Shown: positions 51,201 through 62,205 of the stretch, in pieces
Layout of the letters: each line of letters begins with the position of its first letter
Position numbering within the stretch: position 1 is the first letter of the stretch
DNA from: Nymphaea colorata
Taxonomy: Eukaryota; Streptophyta; Magnoliopsida; Nymphaeales; Nymphaeaceae
Length of the DNA stretch: 64,000 nucleotides
NCBI RefSeq assembly: GCF_008831285.2
Contig: NC_045146.1
Coordinates: 16,011,289-16,075,288 of the forward strand
Direction of reading: 5' to 3'
Position numbers and translations under genes: made by a program
The notes under the pieces: model-generated
Told to the model about the DNA's origin: nothing
Seen by the model: the letters and a program-made list of their open reading frames with translations, nothing else
Databases searched by the model: none

Positions 51201-52345
51201 AAAGTAATGGTGGAAGCCCAGAAGTTAGTGAATTTGAGTACGTGAGGACATTGTAAAGGGTACAAGAAATGAATTGTTTCAGCAAAACTCACATACTTAG
51301 AAGTACCCCTTTCGGACAGGGTATTTTAGATAACAAGTAAAGGTTTTCGTTTTAGACATCGTCGGCTTTTGATTGCACTTCTATTTCCTCTCCTTGTTAC
51401 CATTCTAGATTAATGCTGTCATCATCGTATAATATCGGCCTGTATGTTTTGATAGCAAGTTTTTTCCTAATTATGTTAAGTTTTAAAATATTTCAAAAGG
51501 GAATGGGTATGTAGGCGAAAACCAGTGAGGCACCAGTGACGACACTGATAATACCAGTCCAGATAGCAAAGCAGGAAAACTATGAAGCCAAAGAAATCGT
51601 GCCAGTTAAATATTTGGGATATAAGCAGGTGAAATTTGTGCAAATGTCAAAATTTTGATATGCTGCTAGTCTGCTACTTGCCATTGCTTGGAAAGGTCAT
51701 AATCTTATAGATGCATTAGATTTTCCATCTAGTAAGCTACTTGTGCTGCATTTCTATTTAGCATTGATTTTCAAACTGATGAAGTTTTGACTTTTGAGGC
51801 ACCGAGATTGACATCTCTCTTTCACTGGTTAGATATCTCAGAAAGTAGAGCTCTATTTTTTGCTCAACCATCGTACGTGCTTCAGACACAAGTTAGAGGA
51901 ATCCTACTTACCCTAGAAGGTTAAATTGCAGGATAAATGAGAAATTTTGAGGAAATGCCAAGGACAAATTGCAGTTAAATATGAAAACCATTTAGTTTAA
52001 TGTGCAAACAATATGTTGGTCTTCCTAAATGTTGGTCAACCTTATGGTTATATTCGCAAATTACAGTGGTAAATCTGCTATCCGCTGTAGAAATTACGTA
52101 GGTTTCATGCTTGCGATTGGGAAAGAGCAGTGGTTTTGAAATCAGTTCTTTGCATTATTTGTCTTTCCCTCAGATATTTGACTTGTTTTCGGCTCCCTTA
52201 TCTACGGGTGCATGTCGTCTCCTTCTTACAGTTGCTGTGCCCTGCGTGTAGGTTGTGCTTACTCATTCTTCTTCTGACTGTGCAGGATTTGAAGTGTTTT
52301 GTGTTCTCCCTCATTGGCTTGCATTTCAAGATCAAGCCCATCTAG
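45209..52345 (+). CDS. MAGO: MAGO NASHI, exon junction complex core protein
   Basis: Three exons, 45209-45451, 46065-46241 and 52286-52345, phase 0 throughout. They encode 159 aa, normal for plant Mago. Mago forms a tight heterodimer with Y14 (RBM8A) and locks eIF4A-III on spliced mRNA in the nucleus, marking exon junctions for export, localisation and nonsense-mediated decay. The N-terminal extension (residues 1-16, Ala/Gly-rich) is typical of plants. The conserved body begins with [20 protein letters not shown] and continues through [10 protein letters not shown], the NNWPEPD loop, ELEIVMG and [11 protein letters not shown], and ends with the invariant [11 protein letters not shown]. Intron 2 is 6 kb, unusually long for this compact gene, and contains a 1 kb inverted-repeat element and other repeats. 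Exon 1 is very GC-rich. Confidence 0.97.
46749..46784. repeat. (TG)n-rich microsatellite in MAGO intron 2
   Basis: TGTGTGTGTGTGTGTTTGTGTGCGTG-type tract. Confidence 0.85.
48060..49029. mobile_element. ~970 bp inverted-repeat element with TATCGTACGATA palindromes
   Basis: The left arm 48060-48095 (TAAAAATGCT...ATTATTG..ATCAATGTCGTA) and right arm 48991-49029, read in reverse complement (TAAAAAATGCT...ATTATTG..ATCAGTGTTGTA), are imperfect terminal inverted repeats of about 36-39 bases. Both inner flanks are loaded with GTATCG/CGATAC units, including an 18-bp perfect palindrome at 48890-48907 and a 12-bp one at 48862-48873. A 21-bp tandem repeat (three AATCGATGATTTCAT-like units from 48672) lies inside. 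No transposase was recognised, so it is non-autonomous or uses hairpin ends. The target-site duplication is not obvious. Confidence 0.6.
50585..50925 (-). repeat. GGGTGC-rich dispersed repeat, copy 2 (MAGO intron 2)
   Basis: Reverse complement of 50790-50920 matches 26440-26560 in motif order, including the CCCAAAAATTTGGG core, GGTGCGGCGAGTG and (TA)n. An adjacent GTGTCAGCACGTCGCTGGTG / CTCCGACACGCACC segment at 50608-50650 probably belongs to the same element. Confidence 0.5.
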
Positions 52346-55190
52346 GTGATCTGTCATGCTGTAATCTCCTGAATTGTCGTCGGGTCAGTTAGTTTTCTTG
52401 TTCGGGTTGTGACTGGTGTGGGATAGAGGCGTGGTTTGGCTTGCCATTATATTGCATGACGGTTTGAGTTTTATTATGAACAATGCTGGAGAGGAGCAAT
52501 TTAAATATTACGAATTATTGAGGTTCCGCCTCGCTTCATTTCTGTCAATGCCCTTTAATGGCCGTCGCATGTAAATTTTCTGGGTACTGTTGTACCTTGC
52601 CCTGATATCTTGGAACCAATGATTTCAATGTTGTCCTTTTGGAATTTGCAGTTTATTTCACCCTCATATTGTTGGTAAAAGTGTCTTGTTCTAGGAAGTT
52701 TTTGATATAGATGCTGGACGCTGAACGGTGCTTTTTATTTCGGGAGTTATAGTTTTATGAATTTTTATGTGGTCTCTCTGCAGTATCCTGTAATTGGAAA
52801 TTGGCACCCTTGCTTCCCTGCAGGTTGGGTTCAGAGTATGTACGTTCTACGTTGAATTTTAGCAGATCTGCATTGTGAACTTGGGTGTGTTCTAATGGTT
52901 TGTCTGTGTTTTTGGTGCACTAAGTTTTTTTTTTTTTTCCCTCGTAGATGCAAGGTTTCTTTCTCTTAGGATGCCTGCAATGGAATTGAGCAAAACCATT
53001 TCAACAATTTTATAGAATGACCACAATTTCAATATTTTTCGCTTGACTCTATCGTCGTCTGTTTCCATTCTTCTTCCAATCTTTCCTTGTGGTGGCCCTG
53101 CGGGAAGCAGTTTTCCCAATTATGGCACGGTTCCTGACACAAGAAGACCATCTCCGATAATTCACCTCCATTTTGAGATACGTACTGGTCTTGATACATG
53201 CTGTAATCTCTTGTCATATGAAATTACTAATTTCTGCAACAATGTTTGGGCTACGTGTTCTCACGGGAACCCGGACCCTTCCATCAAACTTGAGTATTTT
53301 GGTGGAAAGCTTTACCTTTTCCACAATTACCGTTGTATTATATTCGACAAGCATAGAAAGTAAGGGCCGCCTAAACTGACTATAAGGAGGCGGCAGTTCA
53401 AGTCCTGCCTGACAGAATGAAGACCAATGAGAAGAGGCTCGCCCCTCTGTGAGTCAGGGGACATCTGTTTTTATGGGGGCTCGACACATCGATCTCCTCC
53501 CTTGGCCAAACATGAAATCTGTCCCGGTTTTTTAAGGTTATACAGATGGTAATGCTGGGTATTTGTCATGCCTTACGTAACATTATCATGTCCTAGCTAG
53601 GTAAATTGATTTTGTTAATCTAATATGTATTTTAACACTGTAAATACTAATATTGTTAGATAGAAAATGGCTTACGAAACAAATGATCTTGGCTTCACAA
53701 CCAGGAGTGGAAGATGAATATCCTTTGTAATTACAAGTTGATCAATTTATTTAATGACCAAAAAAAAAAGCAGACGTACTAATGATATCAGCTGATTCTT
53801 TCTTGCGATGGTCGAATAAACATTTGTTGACTACAAAGAGGCCTAAATTCTTCGGTGATTATTGAAAGTGTGAAGGCGATCATCGCAAGCCAGCCACAAG
53901 AACCAAGATTCACACTTCTAAGCATTTTCTTTTTAATGCAAGCTGGGATGACTTCATGCAAGGCTGAGGAACACTCAAGTCGCCGGTTCAGGTTTAGTAT
54001 AGACACCGTTAATTTTTAATCCCTCACAATATAGTTTTGAGTCCATCCAATAAAATTTTTTACCCGCCTGAAAATATTGAAAACCGCTCTAAACATAAGG
54101 ACCCTAACATGAGGCCGTGTGTTAGGGCCCCTGGACACTTGAAAAATGACACGTGTCCCAAAAAGGTAAAAATTGGAGAATGGAAAATTACATTTACTTC
54201 AAATGACAGAATTTTCCATTTCTTTGTGAAAAGTATCAAAAGTGTACTAGAGTATGCCACTGCACACGCAATCCCCAACTGACCGTCTTCGGGAATGTAA
54301 AAAACTGTGAGCGCTGCTCACCGGCGGCCGATATTCGGCTAAAATTCCGTTTGAAGGAAAGGGAAAACAAGGACTCGAAACAAACAGCAGCCGCCCGCTG
54401 GTCCGTCTCCGTAAAAGTGTAACAACAGAACTTTTGCCCAAGGTCCCACTTTTAGTTGTAATTTTAGAAATGCCCATCACATTTCATTTTTCTAGTTCCC
54501 ACCGCCTCGTCGTTGAAAGCCGAAGCCCTTAATAATTAGCAAAAAGTAACGAAAGGTTTTTTAGTACTTTGTCATTTCCACTCTCTTGGGGACTAAGATA
54601 TAAACAGATCCACCGTTTTTAGGTGGCAGGCATTGAACTGGGATCGCAGGAAGTTTCTACACTTTCTCTTGTTATATTTCAAAATGAGGAAATATGTATT
54701 CTTGTCCGTAACACATAGTCTCAGGTCTTGGACATAATATATAATATGATTTTTTAAATAAAAGTTAGCACTATAGCAAGGATATTAAAGCAATATTTTC
54801 AAATAATAACTAAATGAAGGGCCTCAAATGAAATTTTCTTCGGTACTTCTGGTTTCGCAAAGTTTGTTAAAAACATGGCGCTGTCGCCTTTCGTTTGCGA
54901 CCGGGACAAGTAAAAAGAGAATTTTTTATATATTTATTTGTCCCAAAAAAAGTCCTATGGAATCAACACGCGAAGCGATGAGCTAAAGCCTTTTGACTTC
55001 TAAAAACTTTATTTACAAAATAAACGACACAACCCAAAACGTAATTATTAAGTTTTAATCAGTACTTTAATTGTATTATTAAAATAGCATTATTATATGT
55101 TGTTATTAGTTGCCAATAAATGTAAAGTATGCAATTTAAATATGTGAAAATACGTTGAAACGGGGAGAGAAGAAAGGGGGAGCAGACAAC
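52346..55190. other. MAGO 3' UTR and intergenic DNA
   Basis: The first few hundred bases are probably MAGO 3' UTR. Beyond that there is no gene, only a possible SINE remnant at 53362-53540 and AT-rich DNA. Confidence 0.45.
53362..53540 (+). repeat. possible tRNA-derived SINE remnant
   Basis: Starts with AAGGGCCGCCTAAACTGACT (resembling a decayed A box region after a GGGCCGCCTA head) and has CAGTTCAAGTCCTG about 30 bases later, close to the RNA polymerase III B box GGTTCRANTCC. The head resembles the Au-type plant SINE start. The 3' tail is unclear. Tentative. Confidence 0.3.
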
Positions 55191-55201
55191 CGTTGACATG
55201 G

Positions 55202-55218
55202 GACGTGGCATGCACGTC
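55202..55218. promoter_or_regulatory. inverted ACGT pair upstream of CLT-like gene
   Basis: GACGTG-GCATG-CACGTC is a perfect inverted repeat of two bZIP-type ACGT cores with a 5-base spacer, 240 bases before the start codon at 55458. ACGT pairs of this kind are recognised by bZIP factors (ABF/TGA classes); activity here is inferred. Confidence 0.45.
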
Positions 55219-55457
55219 ATGTCCCAACGTATGAAGGAGACAAGGTTCGATCGTCATCGCTTATATCCTCCAAGGTGTTTGACGGTGAGGTGAAAGAGGC
55301 TGCGATCCCGTCATCGGACTCGTCATCGAAAAAGAGGAGGAAGAAAAATGGATCGAAGCCGACCCCAATCCGTTGGCGTCGTCTCCTCCTCCCACCGCCA
55401 CCGCCAACTCTCTGCAACTACTAGCCGTTTAGGAGCACCCAATTCAAATTCTCCCGC

Positions 55458-57724
55458 ATGGGCGCTTTGGCGCCAAGTCTAGCTCTCTGTCCCCCCGCCA
55501 TCCGACTCCGCCCGTCCATATCCGTGCCCTCCATTCTCAGAACGAGGAGAGCCGAAGGGTTTGTGGGGAAGGGCCTCAGGGCTTGGAGAAGAAGGCATAC
55601 TCCCATGAGATCGTCTGCCGAAGCGTTCGGAGACGCCGCTGCTGCTTCCGGAGGAAAAGGGGTAGATCTCTCGCGGATGCTTGCCACTTCTAATGGTGGT
55701 CGTCAGATAGTTCTGGCGTCCGCCGTGACGGTGACCTTAGCGGTGGCGAATCGCGTGTTGTACAAGCTGGCCCTTGTTCCCATGCAGAAGTATCCGTTTT
55801 TTATGGCGCAGATGACCACTTTTGGGTATGTAGGCTTCCGATCTGGAGCTGTGAATTCAGCCATCACCGATTTGGTCTTGCTATTGAATATTTTGTTTGG
55901 TTTTAGGGTTTTCGTTCTTGTTTTTTACTGGAATTTGTGAGAGAATTACGTCTTTGGCAATTGGTTGTCGTCTTTACCGTTGCACGAGTTGAACTTCCGG
56001 AATTCTTTGCTGCATCTTGGAAACGATTCGATTATTTATATTTGATCTTTCCTGTTGCCTCTAAAGTTGTCGATGCGAGATGCGTACTGATTCATTTCTT
56101 TGAGCTAGAGGAATTTGAAAAAACGAGTGAACCTTTTCTTTTTCCCCCTTAAATATGCCAACAAAATGATGAAGAGTTGTTGGTTCTATTTAACTCCTTG
56201 GATCCATCTCGAGTGAATGCCCGGAGGTACTGCTTTTCTAGCGAGAAATGTGGATTGATCTCATCGTTTCTGGTGGGAGACTCGATTCATGACTTTGTAT
56301 GCTACTTTTCTTGTTACATGTCACAGATTTCGATTATTTTTGTTTCCTTTGCCTATAGCACCGCCATTGCACAATTTGCTCCTGGTGTTCACAGATCTGC
56401 GTCTTACAATTCTTAGTTGGATACATCAGCGTCCATTTGCCACTACCATATAGGATTTTTCCTTCTTCTTTTTTTCGTTCTTTCTTCTTCTTTTGTTTTT
56501 GTTACTTACTGCATCCTTCCACCTGCCTCCCGCTGAAGCTGACAAATGATAACACCACCTTCCTCTGACTGACCTTCGTAGTTGATATCATCAGCTGGAG
56601 AAGACTTCCTTATCTTGTAGAGAACTTGTCTCTGGTTGTAATTCCAATTATTTTACCTGACGACCTAAGACATTTAAGTGCACTGATATTTCTTGGCAAG
56701 TTTGTCATTTTCGTTGAAATCTTCGTTGTGCTTATATTATTATGATGTTTCATCTCTTATAGAACCTAATGCTTCCTCCATAGTTCTACTTGTCTATCTC
56801 TTTGTCCACTCCTTCCTGCCTCTAAGTAGGACCATTACAGTTCTTCCACAGACGTTGTCTTAATGGATCATTATGTAGTCCAGACACTAATGTAATCGAC
56901 TGACACTACTTTGTGCAGGTATGTTGGGATCTACTTTTCTATTCTTTACATTCGGCATCGTCTTGGCATTGTTACAAAGGAAATGCTTACTCTTCCTAAA
57001 TATCGTTTTATGGTAATTGGTTTCCTTGAAGCCCTTGGAGTTGCGGCAGGAATGTCTGCTGGAGGTACACTGAACTACTTGACCATATAACAACTAACTA
57101 ATAGCTTGTGCATTTTGCTTTCTACTTGTATTTAATATAAACACTCCTGAATCAGTATATAATGCAAATACCAAGCTTCACAATCATTGTTACAGCTATT
57201 TCAGTGAGAATTTTATCTGACTGAAATCTTCGACAATGGATACTGAGCATGGAAACTTGTAAATAATTGAAGCAGTAACTTTTGCAAGTTATTTGTTAGA
57301 ATACTAGTTTTAGCATTGGAAACATTCATTCATGTTTCGCTTCTGTCATTTGCACTTTTGCAGCCATGCTTCCTGGGCCAGCTATACCCATATTGTCACA
57401 GGTAATGTGGGTTATGCTCAATTTGTATTTAAGGTCATAATATTCAATTTATACAAAATAGCTGAATCTTTCTCTCTATTTGGTTTCTCAAAAATGCTCT
57501 TTTACCAATGTAGGTACTATCCTGTTTGCATTTGCAGCACTTTTTTCTGTTGACTAGAAAACAAGAAAGGTATGGAGGAACTTACTATTAGGAATATGAT
57601 TTGTATGCAGACATTCCTCGTGTGGCAGCTATGCTTTTCTTTCTTGATTTTGGGAAGAAGATACGCTTTTAACCAAATACTTGGTTGCTTTCTTGTGGCT
57701 GCTGGAGTGGTTATAGCCGTGGCA

Positions 57725-57774
<50 letters not shown>

Positions 57775-60693
57775 TCCTCCCACCCCACCCCACTACAACC
57801 TGCACAGAGAAAACAAAACACACACAAGGAAAAGAAAAACTCTCTTTGAAGAAGGGGAAAGGAAACCTCCACATACGTCTTCGTTCAATAACTATACAAG
57901 CTTTATTACATAACATCCCCAACACAGGGTTGTTTGTGGCTGTACCATGGACCTGCCACCTATCCTGACTACTTTACTAAAATTACTGTGCTTAATTTAC
58001 ATTACTGTTCCACCCCAATAGCTATTAAATGGGTGGTCCCAAATTGAGACCTATCTCAGTCAATCCTTTTGCTAATACACATTGCCTTCTTTATTTAAAA
58101 TTTAAATTATTGAAGGCATTTATTTTGTTTCTGTTAGTTGGTGTAAGTTTTTTGGTCAAAATCGGCTACATAGAGTGCATATATTTAGAATGCTTTTTTC
58201 CTTACTGTTAAAAGCTGACCAGTCATTAAGAAACATACTTTTCATGATTTCATCTTTGATGAATAGTTGGGTTTGACTCTTTCCTTCACCTCCAAGAAGC
58301 ACCTTTAGTGATGTAGTGATATCATTTGCTCAAGCAGTTTAACTTGATGACAACTCGCTTTTAACCATTTATCTTATGTGACCTTTATGACTAGTTCCCC
58401 TGAATTATTTAATTTTGTTAAATTCCTCATAAGCATTTATAATCAGATAATTCATCCGTCAGATGCAATTCTCCAACTTAGTTTCAAGGTCAATTAGGTT
58501 ACCTTCTTCAGTATCTTCTTTATTGCAGTGGAGCAAATGATGGACAGTTGCTGTCTCAAATAAAGGTTATATGGCCAGCGTTGATGGTAGCTTCATCTGC
58601 AGTTCAAGCAGGTGCATCAATTCTCAAGGTTACAACTCCTGGTTATCTTTCTTGATTTTGGAACTTTTCTACTACAGGATAAAGAAGTGAAACTTAAATT
58701 TTATATTTTCTGTGCCAGGAGTTTGTTTTTATTGATGCTGCAAAGAGGCTTAAGGTATGCTTCTCTATCCTATTTCCCATAGGCGTCCAAGAAGATTTTA
58801 GTTTGTGCTTTACACAATCTTCCTGTCCTTCATCCAATTTCCTATACACATCCAAAATCTTTCTGGGGGTGCTTTAGACAAGGGACAGATGCTGGGTTTT
58901 TAGATTTTCATGTACAAAGCCAGCATGTCAATGTATTCCCTGAGACAAGTGTGGGAAATGCTAGCTTCTGTATTTCTCGCTTTTCTGATCAATGACTGTG
59001 TTGTTTGGATGCAGGGAGGACCTCTTGACATTTTTGTTGTCAATTCTTTCGGGTCTGGGTTCCAGGTGAATATTGTTATGCTGTAAGAATTTTCATATTC
59101 AGTTGTTCAAGCAAAGCTGTTGCTTGTGATTAATCTGTATGTTCCTTTGTCTGTCTATCTAGTTCTTTCGTGGCTATATTCTCATTGCCCTCTTCACAGG
59201 CACTTTTTGTGTTTTTTCTTCTTCCCTTCCTGTCAAACCTGAGGGGAATTTCGTTTGCTGAGCTTCCTGCATATCTGCAAAGTGGTGCTGCGTGCTTTAT
59301 CAATGCAGATGCAAACATCTCAGGTGAGTTTATAATTGCTGTCAAGATTATTTCAATTGTTTATATGTTTTAAATCTTATTTTCATCATGTTTACCATGT
59401 ATATGCACATTAATAGTGCAATACCATGTTAGTACTAGTTTTAGTAATCCTCTCTTTACCGTTCTTTACTATGTGACTTGTGTGATAAGGTGTATTTGTG
59501 TTGCTCCTCTATTTCATTCTTTCGGCCATTGCAACTTCGTTGATCAGAGGAATCATTTTTTCTCTTTCCTTTAGCATGAGATTGAATAAAAGCTTGAGCA
59601 TCTGATACATGAAATGGTTATAGTAGCATATGGAGTTTGAGATGGAACCATGATAGGTCACTGGTCATCTACTTAGGTAATATGAAATTCACAATTTGCT
59701 TTTCTCACGAGGACATTTGAAACATGGATATGTGATTTCCTTAGAAAGTTAGGACGATCAATGGACAATGTGCAACATAAAGGGTATTGATTAAAGCTAA
59801 GCTTATTGTGTGCAACTTTTTGGTGACCTTTCTAGATAAGTAGCTGTGAGTTTCTTTATTGCATGATTAAACACCCTTAATATTTTCTGAAACTTTCAGG
59901 TTGTGACGGAGCTCCCTTGCTTCCCATCCTTTTCATGTCTGTGAACATTGCTTTCAATATTTCCTTGCTTAATCTCTTGAAGACAACTTCTGCTCTTGTT
60001 GCTTCACTTTCAATAACTCTATCAGGTAACCCCTTGATCTTTTTTTCCCTCTTTGACAATGTAATACGTAATTTGAACAATTAAGTAAATCAAACTTTTT
60101 GTGTTATTGAACTGGTTGGTTCGACTTGTCTTGCATTTTAGCGTATTTTTCACTCCATTCCTTTGAGTGCCTTCTTTTGAATGTCAAAGAGTGTGCCACA
60201 AATATCTTGAACTGTTTATCTTTGAATAATTTATTGCATAATGTGCAGATGAAAGGCCCTAGACCTAGAGATGTGATCCTGATAGTTTAATTAGTGGGAA
60301 ACAAGTAATCTGCTACTTACCTTTTAATGTTTAGATGGTTTCTAGTTATCTTAGAAACAAAGTGGCCTATATCGCAACCACATTTTTACAAGAAAAAGAA
60401 AAGGTGCTTTTTCATGATGACTTTGATATGTAAGACCTTATCAAATATCCAGTGATTTATACACTTGTAAATTCAAACCTTGTCACGTATATATCTATAT
60501 CTGTGACGCTTTTTAGAAGCTAATATTCTGTTTCTGTGCAGTGCCACTTTCTATTTACATTCTATCACTTCCTTTGCCTTGGATCCCTGAAGGAGCGAGG
60601 CTGACCCCCTTTTTTGCTATTGGAACGATCATACTCGTATCAGGCTTGTTGCTGTACAATCTTCCAAAACCCAAGGAGAACAAGGTTGACTAA
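55458..60693 (+). CDS. CLT: CRT-like plastid thiol/glutathione transporter (CLT family)
   Basis: Ten exons: 55458-55825, 56919-57064, 57364-57401, 57611-57726, 58529-58628, 58719-58754, 59015-59065, 59200-59323, 59900-60025, 60542-60693. They total 1257 nt and encode 418 aa, with every GT-AG junction phase-consistent. Plant CLTs are homologues of the Plasmodium chloroquine-resistance transporter in the drug/metabolite transporter superfamily. They move gamma-glutamylcysteine and glutathione across the plastid envelope. Residues 1 to about 75 are Arg/Ser/Ala-rich without acidic clusters, as in a chloroplast transit peptide. They are followed by about ten hydrophobic spans starting with QIVLASAVTVTLAV (about 82-95). 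Typical segments are AMLPGPAIPIL, TFLVWQLCFSFLILGRR, FGSGFQALFVFFLLP and the C-terminal IILVSGLLLYNLPKP. The exon 4 donor sits directly on a (CT)n microsatellite. Confidence 0.94.
57728..57771. repeat. (CT)n microsatellite at CLT exon 4 donor
   Basis: About 22 CT units starting one base inside the intron (AAG|GTCTCT...). Length polymorphism here would change the bases at the splice donor's downstream edge. Confidence 0.95.
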
Positions 60694-60772
60694 CATCAAA
60701 TTAATTCACCAATTTTGAAATTTTTGTTGTTATTGTATTCTGCTCATAATTGAAGACTGATCTCTTTGTGAA

Positions 60773-60778
60773 AATAAA
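60773..60778 (+). terminator. AATAAA poly(A) signal of the CLT gene
   Basis: Canonical AATAAA 80 bases after the stop codon. Confidence 0.45.
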
Positions 60779-60779
60779 G

Positions 60780-62205
60780 ATATATGTGGCAATAACATGT
60801 GGAAAGGCAAAGTTGCCAATTAACATGAACAGTCTGCTACCAACAAATTTTGTTGCAGACAATGGCTTTCAAGCAGTTGGTTCATATTGACAGATTTTTT
60901 GAGGGAGATGCTCAAGATCTGTGAACAACTAGGATTAAGGGTGTTCATATGACTCGAGTCTGAGTTCGTTGTTGAAACTGGTCTCTCTTGATCTGTCCTA
61001 TGTTCATCCGATGCTTTAATAGAACTGAGCTTGTTAAATGTACGGAACGCCCGGTTGGTGCTAGCGAGCCAGGTCCCGTTGTGAATTTTGGACCAAGTGA
61101 TCCATTTGAGCCCGGTTGAGTTTGAATTTAGTCCTTATACTTGAACAATCTTGCCTTAATCAATAGAACTCATGTGAAGAAGGCGTGCAAGCGAAAGAAA
61201 GAGAGAGGAAAGGCGGTTGGGGAAGAGCGGAATTTCTTGGGGTTTACATCTGTCCTATCCTTTTATGAATTGAATTGATGAACTGCCGATACGATGAATC
61301 GGCAATTCAGCAGCCACACCGAATCAGTTATGAATTGGCAAAAATGTTAAATAATGTTTTTAAAAAGTTCATAACAATTACTAAGTTCTAAAAATAAGAA
61401 ATTTCTTAATTTCCTGAGTACCTTTCCAGAGCAACCCCCTTTAAACTCTCCTACGGTAGTAAAGGAGTGAACGGAAAAGGCGTCCATTTTACAGTCTTTT
61501 AAATATCCTTCAACTTAAAAGTCTTTTATAAGGATGTGTTCTTGAAGGTGTGCTTGAATGTTGGAATCAAGTTCCTTGGCGACCATACACTCCACATTCA
61601 TTTGAGAAGGCCTTCCATCCTGACCATACACTACACACTCAAACGGTGGAGGGCTACTTCGTTTGTTTCTGTTCGACTCACCCTCTGGAAGCCAGAAAGG
61701 AGAAGAGCAAAACGACTGAGCTTTCCCACCGCTATTCAAATACTCCAGAAATCAACCCAGCTCACTACATGTGGAGGGGCAGGTCAATCTTTCCACGGCT
61801 GGAAATTAGAACATGGAGGGAAAACAAACAGATATGTAAACTTATTAATAGATATACAGCAACAAGCTCTATCTTAAAGTCAAAACTGTCGGACAATATC
61901 TTGCGATAATAGGTCTTACGAACAAAAGAGAACAATTTTACTCGTTTTCGTTTAAATCAGCATCGTCAAACAAGTAGAACAATAGATATTAGTAACTCGT
62001 ATATCATGACAGCCGGTCAGCAGATACTCCACAGCACTGCAAATGTTTCACCACTTGGCCAATCTGTTCCAGAGATGCGGCCATTTTTCACTGGTAGTAA
62101 AGCTCCAGCCTTTAATCAGTTGTAGCAGATTCAAAAATGTCCACAGCTATTAGCTCCTCTCTAACAGTCGAGATTCTGATACTGGACCTTGGAGGAGATG
62201 CCATT
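60780..62205. other. convergent intergenic region
   Basis: Lies between the CLT 3' end (+) and the neuroguidin-like 3' end (-). The right part (about 61.9-62.2 kb) is probably 3' UTR of the minus-strand gene. A GAATCGGC-type repeat fragment lies at 61285-61330. The open frames near 61.5-61.9 kb overlap on both strands and show no domain. Confidence 0.4.

Noticed and set aside
55217..55687. Minus-strand frames opposite the CLT first exon
   Set aside because: Shadows of a GC-rich exon; the plus-strand reading joins perfectly to nine further exons.
57572..57913. 113-codon frame running from CLT exon 4 through the CT tract
   Set aside because: The true exon ends at 57726; the remainder translates the microsatellite and intron.
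61515..61909. Overlapping open frames of 74-119 codons on both strands
   Set aside because: No domain, and they sit in the 3' flank between convergent genes.
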